DNA of 64,000 bases from Isoetes taiwanensis (GCA_021234155.1 JAJEKV010000053.1:2484164-2548163), one strand, 5' to 3'; shown: positions 24,927-36,664, numbered from the stretch's first letter. Notes: a model not told the origin generated them from the letters alone. Numbers and translations are program-made.

Positions 24927-25413
24927 CTACATGGTGTATCTCTCATCTTCAGATAGGGGAAACATCATCTTCCTCATTGACAATGTATCACCATCCGACA
25001 CGCCGTGCTTCTCCATCATCAGAGTTGGTATCACTAGAATCCAATATTCCATCCCTGGTATGACCCACATGAAAGACACGCTATGGTAAAGAGCATATAG
25101 ATATGACCAAATGACAACCATACCTCTCACTTGGCTGTACATTTATCAATGGGTCTTGCCTCGCTTTAATCACATTGTCTTCTTCTGCAAAGTTGTGCAT
25201 AGCATTATTGCTCGCATCATAACTAGCTCGATTGACCATACAAGACTTTCTGAATGGGGTCTTCTTCCTAGACTTTTGTCTATGTCTCATATGCAAACAA
25301 TTCGCAGAAGCTAATGAAAAAATTCTAACCCATAATAGTAAGGGCATTTCTTTGACATATTGTGTAATCCCGAGTTTCTGGCCGAGGTTACTGCAATAGA
25401 GGAAAAGAAACAA
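24927..25413 (-). other. Coding-like exon candidates beside the RecQ exon
   Basis: Two minus-strand open frames (24927-25142 and 25081-25413) have charged, protein-like composition: one contains RKKTPFRKSCMVNRASYDAS and ends at LINVQPSERYG before a GTATGG donor-like site, the other ends LSEDERYTM. They could be further exons of the helicase gene's N-terminal region or of another gene. I do not recognise either. Confidence 0.3.
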
Positions 25414-25599
25414 CAGACATGAGATATAACAGGGAGCTCCATTGATTCAAAGAATAACCAATGACCCCAACCAAAGAAGACTTTAACCTTGAAATAAAGC
25501 TTCGGATGGGAAGAAGGCAGAGAAAATCAAGCATCCCTTAAGAAATGGGCATATGCTTTTTTTGTTTCCGAGACACCGAATCGAATTTAGAAGCATGCG

Positions 25600-26560
25600 C
25601 TTATGGTATTGTCCGGTGCAGCCGGCCGGTCATCACTAGTGCTCAGAGCTATGGGACAAAATGGAAGCTTGTACTGTGTGATATCCATTGCCCTCGAGGG
25701 AGGCAGACGAATTCTTCAACTGTTCCGGACACCTCTGCTCAGCCCAAATGCTATTATTAGAATATTAGCACAGCCATGAAATCATTCACACCATAAACCT
25801 TTGTGATGCATTCTGCTATAAATATCTATTCCGGTATCATGCACAGGTGCCCAAGCAAGGAAGCATTTTAGCAGAACCGTAGTTCAATTGGAAGATGCAA
25901 ATCCACTGATTCGGCTTCACCACAAAATCAAAGGACAAAGGCCGAAGGCAACAACTGCATTTAGAGGAGAGAGAGATCGTTTGCTTTGCTTGAGGACCAC
26001 CCCCGGAGCAAGAGTCGAATGGAGCCATGGCCATTCTAGGAGCTTTACTTTTCCCTTGCCACATCCGTGCCGACATCCCATCCCGACTGACATAGACATC
26101 CAATATTTAATAAACATCCAATATAAAATGCCCTTTTTTTTTTTTTGGTTGAAGGGAAATGCCCTAATTTTAAGGATGGACGGTCTGCATAAAATGCCCC
26201 AATTGAATCCCTAGATCTAACGGCCCACATCAAAAGCCCCAAATAAAGGGGGCTGCTTGGGGTTGATTGAAGTGTCATTGTGCGGACCGGCCCATCTCGA
26301 AGATGGACTACCGAGATCAATCTTTACTAACAATTTCCTTGCACCTTCCTTAAGCTTCATATCAAGAGCCACGATTTCTCGCGTGCCCGATCGACGGCCC
26401 AGGGATGGGGTGCATGCCCCATCCATGCCCCATGCATGCCCCCCCATCAAATCCAAGGGCCATTGTCGCGACACCTCAAAAAATCGACGGCCAGGAATAA
26501 TCTCTACAAACTTTCACCCCCCCATAGGACCCATAATATAATTGTATATATATAATAATA
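25600..26560. other. Cargo of A, GC-richer segment without a clear gene
   Basis: Several overlapping frames exist on both strands; a minus frame near 25610-25700 reads MDITQYKLPFCPIALSTSDD but shows no family. The segment is richer in GC than its surroundings and may be the 5' part of a captured gene. A poly-T run lies at 26131-26145. Confidence 0.25.
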
Positions 26561-26562
26561 AT

Positions 26563-26564
<2 letters not shown>

Positions 26565-26629
<65 letters not shown>

Positions 26630-26634
26630 TATAT
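26565..26634. repeat. (TA)n tract
   Basis: About 70 nt of nearly pure TA dinucleotides with one interruption (ATACATAT) lie within the cargo of element A. Confidence 0.9.
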
Positions 26635-26645
26635 AAATTGGCTGT

Positions 26646-26827
26646 CTCAGGGCTGTACTTTCATAGCCTAGAATAGTGGAAAGCTCCCCAGCTCAGGGTT
26701 GTACTTTCATAGCCTAGAATAGTGGGAAGCTCCCCAACTCCACTTTTGATGGGTGGGAAGCTCCTTATGCAAGTTGCCTGTCTGAGGATTGTTCTTTCAT
26801 GATCTAGTAAGGTGGAAGGCTCCCCAG
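26646..26827 (+). repeat. 46-bp repeat, three copies
   Basis: Units beginning CTCAGGGCTGTACTTTCATA occur at 26646-26691 and 26692-26737 (adjacent and nearly identical) and a diverged one at 26782-26827, each ending GCTCCCCA. A related GTGGGAAGCTCC lies between copies 2 and 3. Confidence 0.85.
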
Positions 26828-27589
26828 CTACTCAAGGCAACAAATTTTGTGCCATTGTACAAATTTGGATTTTTGCCATTGTCCATGATGGCTAGCAAAG
26901 TTGCCATGTGCCTAGTATGGTTTGGCCCATTCTTTGTTTGATGGGTTTGACTTTGAAAAAATATTAAGACTTCAAAAGAATAGTGGCCTAATATAGGGTG
27001 CATAATATACCTAGTATGCAAATGGCCAATAATATTTGGCCTAGTATGGATGTTTCATGGGCTAGACTTTGAGAAAATAATAAGACTTGAAAACGATGCC
27101 TCTGCAATGTCTGGGTAAATTTTGTCTTTGTATTGTTGACATTGTAGGAAGGTGGACTCCACACATTTTTATGGCTTCAAAAACTTACGTTGCCTTGCTT
27201 GACATGGTTTATATTTGCCTTAGCTTAAAAATGGTTTTGTAATAAATGGCTTCAAAAGCACTCTTTACTTGCATGCATGTGGCTTTTGCACATTAGCCAC
27301 TTGTTGCTTTAGAATCACTTCTTGCTTTTTGCAATATTTAGATTGCATGCACATTATGTGTTGCATCTTTCTTGGGTGACTCCACCACATGCACGAGATT
27401 GCAGAATATTACAAATAGACATGGCAAGGGGGCATAGTGACTTCCTACGGAAAGTTTTTTTTAAAAAATAATACGAGTGTTAGTATTTGGAAACATTGGA
27501 CCTTTGAAAATTTCTGGTCACTCACAGAAACTGTTTTAGGGCCTTCAAAAAATTTTTCTGAAGTTATATCATGGCCGATATCTTGGCGC

Positions 27590-28440
27590 CATGCGGCTAC
27601 TGTGGTAGCTGCAGGATTCGATCCCACATACACGGATTTGGAGCTGGATTTTATGCCACAATCATGATTTGAAGCTGCCGGATTTGTTGTGGCCAGCAAA
27701 TAATGCAGTTCCGGATAAGCCAGATACTATGCTGCCGGATTTGTCCTCTGTTGCTATGCTGCCGCCAAGGGGTCTACCTGGGCCAAATATGGCTTCACCA
27801 AATTCTATCTTGCCCCGAACGGCTTTGCCATGGTTGTCATAACCATGCAAATTCATGGTATCACTGGTGTACAGGTTAGCATTTGCTTGCACTAAACTTT
27901 TCTAGAAAACTGCATAAGGAGCTACGAAATTATAGTAGATTATAGTAGATCTGTTTCCCTTTATCTGAATAGTATAACTGAAACAGAGTTTTTGCCTTGA
28001 ACTACATTTACAAAGGCTTTTATATTTTGCCTAAAATGGCAATGCCAAGCTCAAACATGGAGCAATGCTGGCGAGTGTCGTAGCTGGTAGACCTGGAGAG
28101 GTACTTTTGAATGTAAGGAGATACAACGTCATTCTTGAAGATACTAAGTCAGAATGGCTTTTGCAAAATGGCATCTACAAACTGCATGTACATGAAGGAC
28201 GAATATCAGGTTGGAAAATATCCACTTGCTAATGAAAATGCTTGCTGATATAAGGAAATGAGTGGTGATACGATTTATCTAGTTTATAAGTTGCATAAAG
28301 CTTATTATTTAAACAAAAACATAATAGATGTGAAGTTTACTTCTCAAGGGATACTTCATGAAAGAAACAGTCAAGCTTTGGCTGATGTACAGTCCAGGAT
28401 ACCGATTCTTAATGCTGATGAATCCATGGGTCCTTTATAG
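27590..28440 (+). other. Exon-like blocks in element A, unrecognised
   Basis: Plus-strand blocks at 27668-27840 (proline-rich, for example LPDLSSVAMLPPRGLPGPN), about 28050-28208 (containing GRPGEVLLNVRRYNVILED, followed by a GT) and 28258-28440 (60 codons ending in a stop) look like coding sequence separated by short non-coding gaps. GCTGCCGGATTTG recurs within the first block. No family is recognised. They lie on the opposite strand to the RecQ and RRP12-like pieces. Confidence 0.25.
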
Positions 28441-29469
28441 TCTCTAGTTGCTTTAATTTATTAGAGTACTATGGCATTTGTTGCTATAACTTCTTAGCAT
28501 GCAAATACATTAAGTTGAGCACTCGGAATGCATATCTGAGCTTTGTTATCTTGCATGTTTAACTAGACACCGGTTCTATGATCTTGCTTATAGAAATCGT
28601 TTGGTTGTTAAAAGATAAAACATAAAGGTTTGATACATGTGCTGCATCTCTTACTGCAGCTGCAGCTGTTGAATTTGGAAAAATCTTAAGCTATAATTCC
28701 ATTTCTCTTTCTTGTTAAAGCTAACTCAGGGCAAAAGGATACAATTGGTGATCAGTGATAAACTGAGAGACCCAATGTACCTTTTGGCCCTTGCATCGTT
28801 ACCGGGATTACTGCTAACGTTTGCATGATTGGCTGCAGGTACGGGTCTCTCCTCCAATTGTCTCTTCTTTTGCTAGCATGGTTGCAGTTAACATGGAAGT
28901 CTATGGAATAACCAAGAACAATTGTAACTGTGTAATGTACGTCTACACTTTACAGATTATTGTTTTTGGTATACACAATTAATTCATTAAGTATTCTACT
29001 TTGCATTTTAATTGCTTGGTTTTATGATACTTCTTAAAACTTTGTCGCTACTACTTTGCATTGAGGAAGCGTGGTTTTGGGACTTGAGAAATCAGTCTTC
29101 TACCGTGTGACTTTAAGTGTTAAGTGGTTAGATTAATTTTATGACAAGTAAGATTATATAGCACCAGTACTTTGAATTGCGGGTATTTTGCAACTACTTT
29201 TCATTAAGAATACATGGTTTTGGGGCTTGAGAAATCAGTCCTCTACTAGGTAGCCTTAATGGTTAGTTGTTATGTTCTAGTTTAAAACAACTAAAATTAA
29301 AATAGTACCAGGATCTGTGGGATGGGCCTGGGTAACGCCAGGACAGACCTTCTCAAGCTCTAGCGAGGTGCTAGTGTTTGGAGTAATTGTGTTTGCTAGA
29401 TTAGATCCTAGTAAATAGCTAGTATATATATATATATATACAAGAAATTTAACACGTCCTGTGTTCAAC

Positions 29470-30240
29470 ATTCTATGTACTATATGCAAAATCTTAAAAA
29501 AACTCTAAGATTTCATCAAGATTTTCTTAGATTCCCTTAGATATTATGAAGATTCCCTTGGATTCAACTAGATTTTAAGAGATTCCCTTAGACTTGTAAA
29601 TATCTTCCTAGATTCTCTTACAATTTATGAGATTTCCTTAGATTCCCTTTAATTCTCCTGGATTCCTTTACATTCTAGAAATTTCTAAAACATTCTAGAA
29701 CTTTCTGGAACATTCTGAAACTTTCAAAACGTCCCTTTTTGGAAGTATTTCCCTATTTCCTTACTAGAATGTTATATTCCATTTTATCTTAATTAGGATA
29801 TTACCCTTAAGTATATTTGAAACATGAATTATTCATAGAATTAATGCTTGGTCTAGTGGTTAGAATGGGGGGCTGGGGGGTTAATGACCAGGGTTCGAAT
29901 CCTCCCAATAACATAAAAAATTTTAAAAGCCTTTGCTTAAAGTTTGTTGAAAATACCAAGGCCCGAGCATGCAATGTGAGCCGTAGGATCTTGGACCAAG
30001 GATTATGATCAATCTGGACTGTAGGATCATGTAGGATATATCTAAAACAACGTGAGCCGTCGGATCTCGGACCGACGGTCGAGATCGATCATCCGGACCG
30101 TGGGACCGCCGTACACATATTATATGTAAACTCGGGCCATGGGCGTAGGATACGTCCCAAACCCACGTGAGCCGTCGGATCTCGAACGGACGGCCGGATA
30201 AGCGCGACAAACATAAGAACATATATAGAGTAGATATAGA
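29470..30240 (-). repeat. Right arm of element A
   Basis: This is the reverse complement of the left arm. Starting at the inner edge it runs through AAGATTTCATCAAGATTTTC, the TTCTAGAACTTTCTGGAACA motifs, the tRNA-like segment and the CGGATCTCGGACCGACGG motifs to a TATA-rich end at 30240. The outer part has drifted to CG-rich forms, suggesting less C-to-T decay or a different source copy than the left arm. Confidence 0.75.
29845..29907 (+). ncRNA. tRNA-like segment in right arm of A (best A and B boxes)
   Basis: TGGTCTAGTGG at 29849-29859 fits the A-box consensus and GGTTCGAATCC at 29892-29902 fits the B-box consensus; starts are 43 nt apart, as in tRNA genes. The A-box region TGGTCTAGTGGTTAGAATGG closely resembles that of tRNA-Glu/Asp genes. 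The acceptor stem does not pair well, so it is probably a tRNA-derived pol III promoter or SINE head, not a functional tRNA. Confidence 0.6.
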
Positions 30241-31200
30241 TATATCTGATATATATATGTTCTTATGTTTGTCCTCCTAAATCCGACCGTTGATCCGAGA
30301 TCCTACGGCTCACGTGGCTTTGGGACGTATCCTACGGCAATGGCTTTGGGAGTTTGTGTATAGACTATATATGTAAGCGATCCTACGGGCCCGTGTTGAT
30401 TTGATCCCGATAAAACCGGCAGTGAGATCCTACTACCACTCACGCTGCTTTGGGACACATCCTACGGTGCACATGGCTTTGGAAATTATATGTAATCGAT
30501 CCTACGGTCCAGGTTGTTCTTGATCCTGATCGTCGATCTAGGATCCTACGGCTCATGTTGCTTTAGATTTTTGCCACATGGCACGATCTCGGCCCTTGAT
30601 CGGGTCCAAGATCCTACGGCCCACGTTGAATGCTCATCCTTTAAGGAAAGGCTTTTAAAATTTTTATGTTGTGTGGGGGATTTGAACCCTGGTCATTGGC
30701 AACAAGGTTGCAAATTAAACGGGAGTGTTGCAGAACTCCCGTTTCAAAGATTCCCTTAAAAAAAACACCATGCTCTTAAAATTGGCCTTTTTTGGATAAA
30801 CTTGAGAATTTCAAAAGGTTCAGTTTTTTTTTCCCCTCATTTTGGCCCCTTATTAAGTGACAAGTTTGTTTTTTACAAAGAAACACCCTTGAAAATGGCA
30901 AAATGTAGACATGAATACATAATCTCTGAAAGAGAGATATCAAAAACATCAAAGTAGAGAAGAAAAAATAATAATTATTTCTTTAAATTTTTTCAGTACA
31001 TCAATTTGGCACCCTCAAAATTTGGTGTGTATCGAACAACACGCTCGTCAGACGTTGCAACTGGGTATCTGTGCCAAGTCTCCACGTTTAGTTGTTCCAT
31101 CAAACATGTTTGACGTTCTAGTGGCTGAATAAAAAACGAGAAAATAAGCAAGTAAATAATTGAACACTAGGACACATAAAACAAAAAATGTAAAACAAAA

Positions 31201-31343
31201 GTGTATTCTGGAATACACTTTTGCTTTTCTAAAAAACGAACGTGTATTCCAGAATACACTTTGAATTTTCGTAAAAAGCAAAAGTGTATTCCGGAATACA
31301 CTTTTGCTTTCCTGAGAAAGCAAACGTGTATACTGGAATACAC
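31201..31343. repeat. Palindrome array, left end of element D
   Basis: Four copies of an 18-bp palindrome, consensus GTGTATTCCGGAATACAC, start at 31201, 31242, 31284 and 31326, a period of 41-42 bp. The spacers are themselves near-palindromes of the form TTTGCTTTC / GAAAGCAAA. A degraded fifth copy may follow at about 31366. Regular subterminal repeats of this kind are typical transposase-binding regions. Confidence 0.88.
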
Positions 31344-32150
31344 CTAAACTTTCTAAGAAATCAAACGTGTTTTGCGGAACGACATGTTGCCTACCATTTG
31401 GTTAAGGATTTATTTCCTACCATTTAGGGGACCCCGTTTAATATGCAACCTCCTTATTTTTGTTGAGGATGGACCCAAATCTAAATCTATGTTTAAACAA
31501 AAAAAGATCAAATCATGTCTAATTGGTAATATTATTTCCATGTAATGCCAATCTATATTTATCGGTTTTTGTTTGTTAATTTAAGCATTAAGTAAAGCCT
31601 TACCAAATATGTTGCAAGATTAACAAAGTTAATATGTAATTGTAAATAGACATTTTAACATCAATACTAATGTCTAAGACATGCATGTGATGTACTTTCA
31701 ATTCAAAACGTATCCCCAAGATAATGCCCAAATCGCAGAATAAAACATTCTCAATCCTTATTCTAAATCTGCAAACTATGCCCCAGATCTATGTGTAGAT
31801 ATTATTTACAAGTTCATCTTCTAAACATAAGATGCAATAACTGGAAATCATGTCAATTCAGCAAAAACTTGCATTACAGATAGAAGTATCTTGCAACATT
31901 ATTCCTTCATTATTGTAGAAATAACTTAATACAAAGAGCCTAATGGATCCTAGTGCCAATTAAGGCAAATTGTTACCTCATAAGTTTACTTTGAGAAACA
32001 TAGACATATAATGTGAATATTTGGTAGATCAATTCAGAAATTCATGTACATACAACTTAAAAAAATCTTCCACCACCGACCGAATGTGACAGCTTTGCAT
32101 CCAAAACATCAATCCATGATAAAAAGTTCAAGGAGAGATTATTTTTCTCG

Positions 32151-32878
32151 TTACCGATTTAAGGGGACTTCATCAGTAAGGTCCTCAATGGCTTGTTGTA
32201 AGTCCTCCATCAGCACATAATCTTGATCATTGTCCTCATTTGTGTATGCACTGGCTGCTCTGCTGCTTGTATTGATGAATTTCCTGATCTCTGCCTGTTT
32301 CTTGCCACTGCCAAGATCTATGCCATGTGCAGAGCCACCGCACTAGTTTGGCTTTCTTGATGGTCTTTGTACCACCGGTTCCTCCCCTGCCAAGCCCAAA
32401 GATTGTCTATGCACGCATCCCTAAGCATGGCCTCCAACGTGTGCTTGTCTTGGGACCCTTATTGGGTGCACCTTCCCGGCCATGACTAACAATACTAAGC
32501 AATGAAATAACAATTGCGGGGGAAAGACCTTTATCACTGGAGCCTCAAACAAGTGCAATTTTTGCATGAAAACTATGATGAATATGATAATGCTTATTGT
32601 TAAACTATCTAAGAACCCTCGATTAGGTCGGATTTCATCACCATCATTCAATCTTCACCATTGCTTTAGTTTAGCTCCTTCCGCTTCCTAAGACTCGCAG
32701 CAAGTCTTAAATATTTCGCGATGTTATTACTTGGAGCTTGCTTGTCAAGTTGCCCCTCGGTTTGAGTGATAAATCTCACAAGCCCTCCATCATTCTTGTG
32801 TGCTCTTTGAGCCACCAACTTGTATTTGCAAACAAATCTTTCAGGGAAAAAAACCCGTGATGCAAATAGGGAAAACAC
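32151..32878 (-). pseudogene. Decayed coding block in element D
   Basis: Minus-strand frames at 32666-32878, about 32350-32470 (containing MLRDACIDNLWAWQG) and 32151-32345 (ending LMEDLQQAIEDLTDEVPLNR then a stop) have protein-like composition in successive, shifted frames. The first has FVCKY followed by GGLVRF, faintly like the BED zinc finger at the N-terminus of hAT transposases. The hAT catalytic core and dimerisation domain are not recognised. This may be the remnant of the element's own transposase or a captured gene. Confidence 0.3.
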
Positions 32879-33670
32879 GGGCTCTTTGCTACATCCTTGA
32901 AAGGAAATTTAGGCCACCTCCGTGGTTGTGCCACAAAGATCTCTTAGATTAGAACAAGAAGTTCAAACGTGGCCAAGATCGCCTTGTTTGGCCATGGATG
33001 GGAGTTATAAAAATATTAGCACCAAGATGGCCATTTGGGCATGGTCAGGCGTTTAAATTTGATGGTAGCATGCAAGGATATGAAGATCGCAGGCATTCGA
33101 GAGAAGTTTCGAGCAAAGAACGTGGAAAGAACATGTGGCGGCCGGGGAATTATAGATCGCGATGAGCTAGATGGATGGCTAGCAAGGGCGAGGATTATGT
33201 AATCGCTTGGAAGGTGAGCAAGTGTTCCATTGTGTATTACGCCTTGCAATTTGTAAGATCTATTCTAAGATCTATTCGGAACTCTTGGTTAGATATAAGC
33301 GTGTGCATTTGCCTACTCCTTGCTTTTTGCTCATCGCCTCAATCTCACCGCTTAGCCAGAGCCTTCTTATGAAAAAAAATACAAAAGGAAAATCTTACCC
33401 GCTCTTATGCTTGTGCCGCTTTCTCTGCGCCCTCATTAAGCCCACCATAATCGCCCAAGACCCAAGACGATTTGTTGCCCTCATGCTTTGTTGACGATTT
33501 GTTAAAAAATTTGCTCCGATCAACCCAAGGCGATGTGGCCACCCATTGTTTGTCCCATGTAGCAAAAACCCATTTACAAGCCAGCGCCATACTAAAATTG
33601 TAGGCGCTAAGTCCACAGAAAGAAATCGCCCAGAAAAACAAAATGCAAAACAAAAACTGAAAACCAAAAC

Positions 33671-33702
33671 GTATTCCGGAATACAAAGTGTATTCCGGAA
33701 TA
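33671..33702. repeat. Two close palindrome copies in element D
   Basis: GTATTCCGGAATAC at 33671-33684 and GTGTATTCCGGAATA at 33688-33702 belong to the same palindrome family but are only 17 nt apart, unlike the 41-bp period at either end. Confidence 0.8.
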
Positions 33703-33981
33703 AGATTCCCTGTTTCTTTTTGAACCTATATTCTGTATCCCTGGTCCCCACAAAACAAAAACAAAAATCCTTTTTTTATTTATACCACGATCCTGTATCC
33801 CCACAAAACAAAAAAAGATCCCAAGGTTGTTGGTTTGTTTTTCTCTTTCGCTTATCCCTTCATTATTTAAAACTATTTTTATGTTTCAATTGAAACAAAA
33901 ATATTGCAAGGTCATTGAAAATCCGGAAAATTCGAAAAATTGCAAGATCAATATCGAGTCTCAAAAACTTGTACAGCAAAA

Positions 33982-34120
33982 TTGTATTCCAGAATACACT
34001 TCGGATGTCGAGCAAAACCAAAAGTGTATTCTGGAATACACGTTGACTTTCGAGAAAAGCAAAAGTGTATTCCTAATACACTTTCTATTCTCGAATAGTA
34101 AAAGTGTATTCCTGAATACA
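33982..34120. repeat. Palindrome array, right end of element D
   Basis: Four copies of the GTGTATTCCGGAATACAC family start at 33982, 34024, 34065 and 34104, period 39-42 bp, with spacers of the CTTTCGAGAAAAGC type. One copy has lost a base at its centre. A degraded copy may lie at 34172. The array mirrors the one at the left end. Confidence 0.85.
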
Positions 34121-34494
34121 ATTTTGGTACTTTAAAATATTATATCATTAACAAATGTCTCATTGTAACCTAAAAGTACGTTTTCTGGAATACGATCCAA
34201 GCTAACAAAATGTTGTGTAGGACGTACACTTAAATTAGTGGTTTTCTCTAAAAACACACTTCAGGTAAATTCAAACTGTTAGGAAAAGTGTCACTTTGAC
34301 ATAGTCAATTTTCTCTTTGCACAAAAAAATGAGTGATTTTGGGGGGGTCAAAATGCATTTTTATGACAAAAATAAAATTTTTACCCCGTTTTAGCTCCTT
34401 TTTTGAAAAAAAAAAGGGAATCTTCGAGGAATATTCCTTTTGCTCCCGTTTCAATGATTTGCTCCCGTTTCTATTGCAACCCTGTTTGGCCCCC

Positions 34495-36260
34495 CAAGCC
34501 CCCATTCTAACCACTAGACCAAGCATTAATTCTATGAACAAATTATGTTTCAAATATACTTAAGGGTAACAATCCAGTTAAGATAAAATGGAGTATAACA
34601 TTCTAACTAGTTCAAAAGAGTTCTAGAATGTTCTGGAAGGCTCTAGAAAGTTCTAGAATCTTCTAGAAAGTTCCAAAATATTCTAGAAAGTTCTAGAACA
34701 TAATCACGGAGGAATCTATGAAAATTCTCGAGAAAGTTTCAAATTGTTCTAATAGGTTCTAGAATGTTGAGAATGTAGGAATCCATGGGAAGGTAAGAGA
34801 ATCTAGGAAAATGCTTCCAGAAAGTTCTAGGATATTTTTGAAAGTCTCGAATGTTCGAGAAAGTCTTAGAATGTTCGAGAAAGCCTTAGAATGTTCTAAA
34901 AGTTCTAGAATGTAAAGGAATTGGGGAGAATCTAACAAAATCTAAGAAAATCTCATAAAATGTGAGGAGAATCTAGGAAAATGTTGATGTAAGGGAATCT
35001 CTTAAAATCTAGGGGATCTAAAGGGAATCTTCATAAAATCTAAGGCAATCTAGGAAAATGTTGATGAAATCTTAGAGTATCTAAGGGAATCTTTATAAAA
35101 TCTCTTTGAATCTCATATAATGTAAATTGTAAGGAACCTAAAAGGCAATCTCATAAAATCTAAAAGGGATTTAAAAAGGGGAAGGGGATAGATCATAGAA
35201 TCTTGGTAGAATCTCACGAGAATCTAATGGAATCTAGAGGGAATCTTATAAAATTTAAGAGGAATCTCCACGAAACCTCCTCAAGAGAACCTTGGTAGAA
35301 TCTTAGAACATCTATGAATTTAGAATTCTCCGGACATTCTTTTTAGAATGTAGGGCCGCAAGTTCTTGCAGTGTAGGAACATGCTAAAAGAATGTCTTGA
35401 GAATACTCTAAATTCAAATTCCTAAGATTCTACCATGTTTCTTGAGGTTTCGCATGTTCTAAATTTTATAAGATTCCCCTAGATTCCATTAGATTCTAAG
35501 AGATTCTCCAAGATTCTATGACGATCCCCTTAAATTCCCCTTAGATCCCTTTTTAGATTTTATGAGATTGCCTTAGGTTCCCTTACATTATATGAGATTC
35601 AAAGAGATTTTATAAAGATTCCTTAGATACTCTAAGATTTCATCAACATTTTCCTAGATTGCCTTAGATTTTATGAAGATTCCCTTTAGATCCCCTAGAT
35701 TTTAAGAGATTCCCTTTACATCAACATTTTCCTAGATTCTCTCACATTTTATGAGATTTTCTTAGATTCCGTTAGATTCTCCCCGATTCCTTTTACATTC
35801 TAGAACTTTTAGAACATTCTAAGGCTTTCTCGAACATTCTAAGACTTTTCTCGAACATTCCGAGACTTTCAAAATATCCTAGAACTTTCTCGAAGCATTT
35901 CCTAGATTCTCTTACCTTCCCATGGATTCCTACATTCTCTAACATTCTAGAACCTATTAGAACAATTTGAAACTTTCGAAGAATTTTCATAGATTCCTCC
36001 AGATTATGTTCTAGAACTTTCTAGAATATTTTGGAACTTTCTAGAAGATTCTAGAACTTTCTAGAGCCTTCCGTAACATTCCAGAAACTCTTTTGAACTA
36101 GTTAGAATGTTATACCCCATTTTATCTTAACCGATTGTTACCCTTAAGTATATTTGAAACATAATTTGTTCATAGAATTAATGCTTGGTCTAGTGGTTAG
36201 AATGGGGGTCAGGGGTCAATGACCGAGGTTCAAATCCCCACACAACATAAAAATTTTAAA
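34495..36260. repeat. Near-continuous long inverted repeat (hairpin centre about 35370)
   Basis: From 34495 to about 35360 and from about 35390 to 36260 the two halves are reverse complements with modest divergence. Shared landmarks are CAAATATACTTAAGGGTAAC, TTCTAGAATCTTCTAGAAAG and, near the centre, TAGAATTCTCCGGACATTC against GAATGTCTTGAGAATACTCTA. Transcription through it would give a long double-stranded RNA. Confidence 0.82.
36182..36242 (+). ncRNA. tRNA-like segment in right arm of B
   Basis: A box TGGTCTAGTGG at 36186-36196 and B box GGTTCAAATCC at 36227-36237, starts 41 nt apart, lie in the same relation to the element end as in the other arms. The copy is close to the pol III consensus. 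It is read outward, toward the element terminus. Confidence 0.55.
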
Positions 36261-36664
36261 AGCCTTTCCTTAAAGGATGAGCATTCAACGTGGGCGTAGG
36301 GATCTTGGACCCGATCAAGGGCCGAGATCGCGCCATGTGGCAAAATCTAAAAGCAACATGAGCCGTAGGATCCTAGATCGACGATCAAGATCAAGAACAA
36401 CCTGGACCATAGGATCGATTACATATAATTCCCAAAGCCATGTGCACCGTAGGATGTGTCCCAAAGCAATGTGAGCCGTAGGATCTCGGACCGACGATCA
36501 GGATAAAATCAACCTGGACCGTAGGATCGCTTACATATAGTATATACACAAACTCCCAAAGCCATCTCAGGCCGTAGGATACGTCCCAAAAGCCGTGGGA
36601 GCCGTAGGATCTCGGATCAACAGTCCGGATTTAGGAGGACAAAACATAAGAACATATATATATC

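Larger units (their letters stand above)
18165..30240. mobile_element. Element A: about 12-kb long-inverted-repeat element with gene cargo
   Basis: The left arm (18165 to about 19700) is matched in inverted orientation by the right arm (about 29470-30240). The outermost sequence reads ATATATGTTCTTATGTTTGTC inward at each end. Further in, both arms hold GATCCTACGGCTCACGT-type motifs, a tRNA-like segment, CAAATATACTTAAGGGTAA, and a long run of TTCTAGAATG / GGAATCTAAG motifs ending in AAGATTTTGCA. The right arm lacks about 450 bp present in the left. No transposase is seen between the arms; instead there are exon-sized pieces of host-like genes. The structure is that of a non-autonomous foldback or pack-type DNA element. 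Element B adjoins it directly on the right. Confidence 0.75.
30703..34484. mobile_element. Element D: hAT-like element inserted in B
   Basis: Comparison with the undamaged right arm of B shows that 30703-34484 is extra. Its ends are CAAGGTTGCAA on the left and TTGCAACCCTG on the right, a near-perfect 11-bp terminal inverted repeat of the CAGGG-type found in hAT elements. Flanks ATTGGCAA and TTTGGCCC share TTGGC and may be a decayed 8-bp target duplication. Subterminal AAACGGGAG motifs occur next to both ends, and palindrome arrays lie further in. Only weak coding traces remain (32151-32878), so it is non-autonomous now. Confidence 0.62.
30678..34521 (-). ncRNA. tRNA-like segment of B left arm, split by element D
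   Basis: The B box (GGTTCAAATCC on the minus strand, 30678-30688) and the A box (TGGTCTAGTGG on the minus strand, 34511-34521) of one tRNA-like segment are now separated by the 3.8-kb insertion of element D. The unsplit partner is at 36182-36242. Confidence 0.55.

Noticed and set aside
29845-29907. Functional tRNA gene
   Set aside because: A and B boxes are good, but the acceptor stem does not pair and equivalents occur in all arms of the repeat family; a tRNA-derived segment is a better description.
31201-31343. CRISPR-like array (regular repeats with spacers)
   Set aside because: The repeats are palindromes with similar, non-unique spacers inside a plant transposable element, are mirrored at the other end of that element, and have no cas genes nearby.
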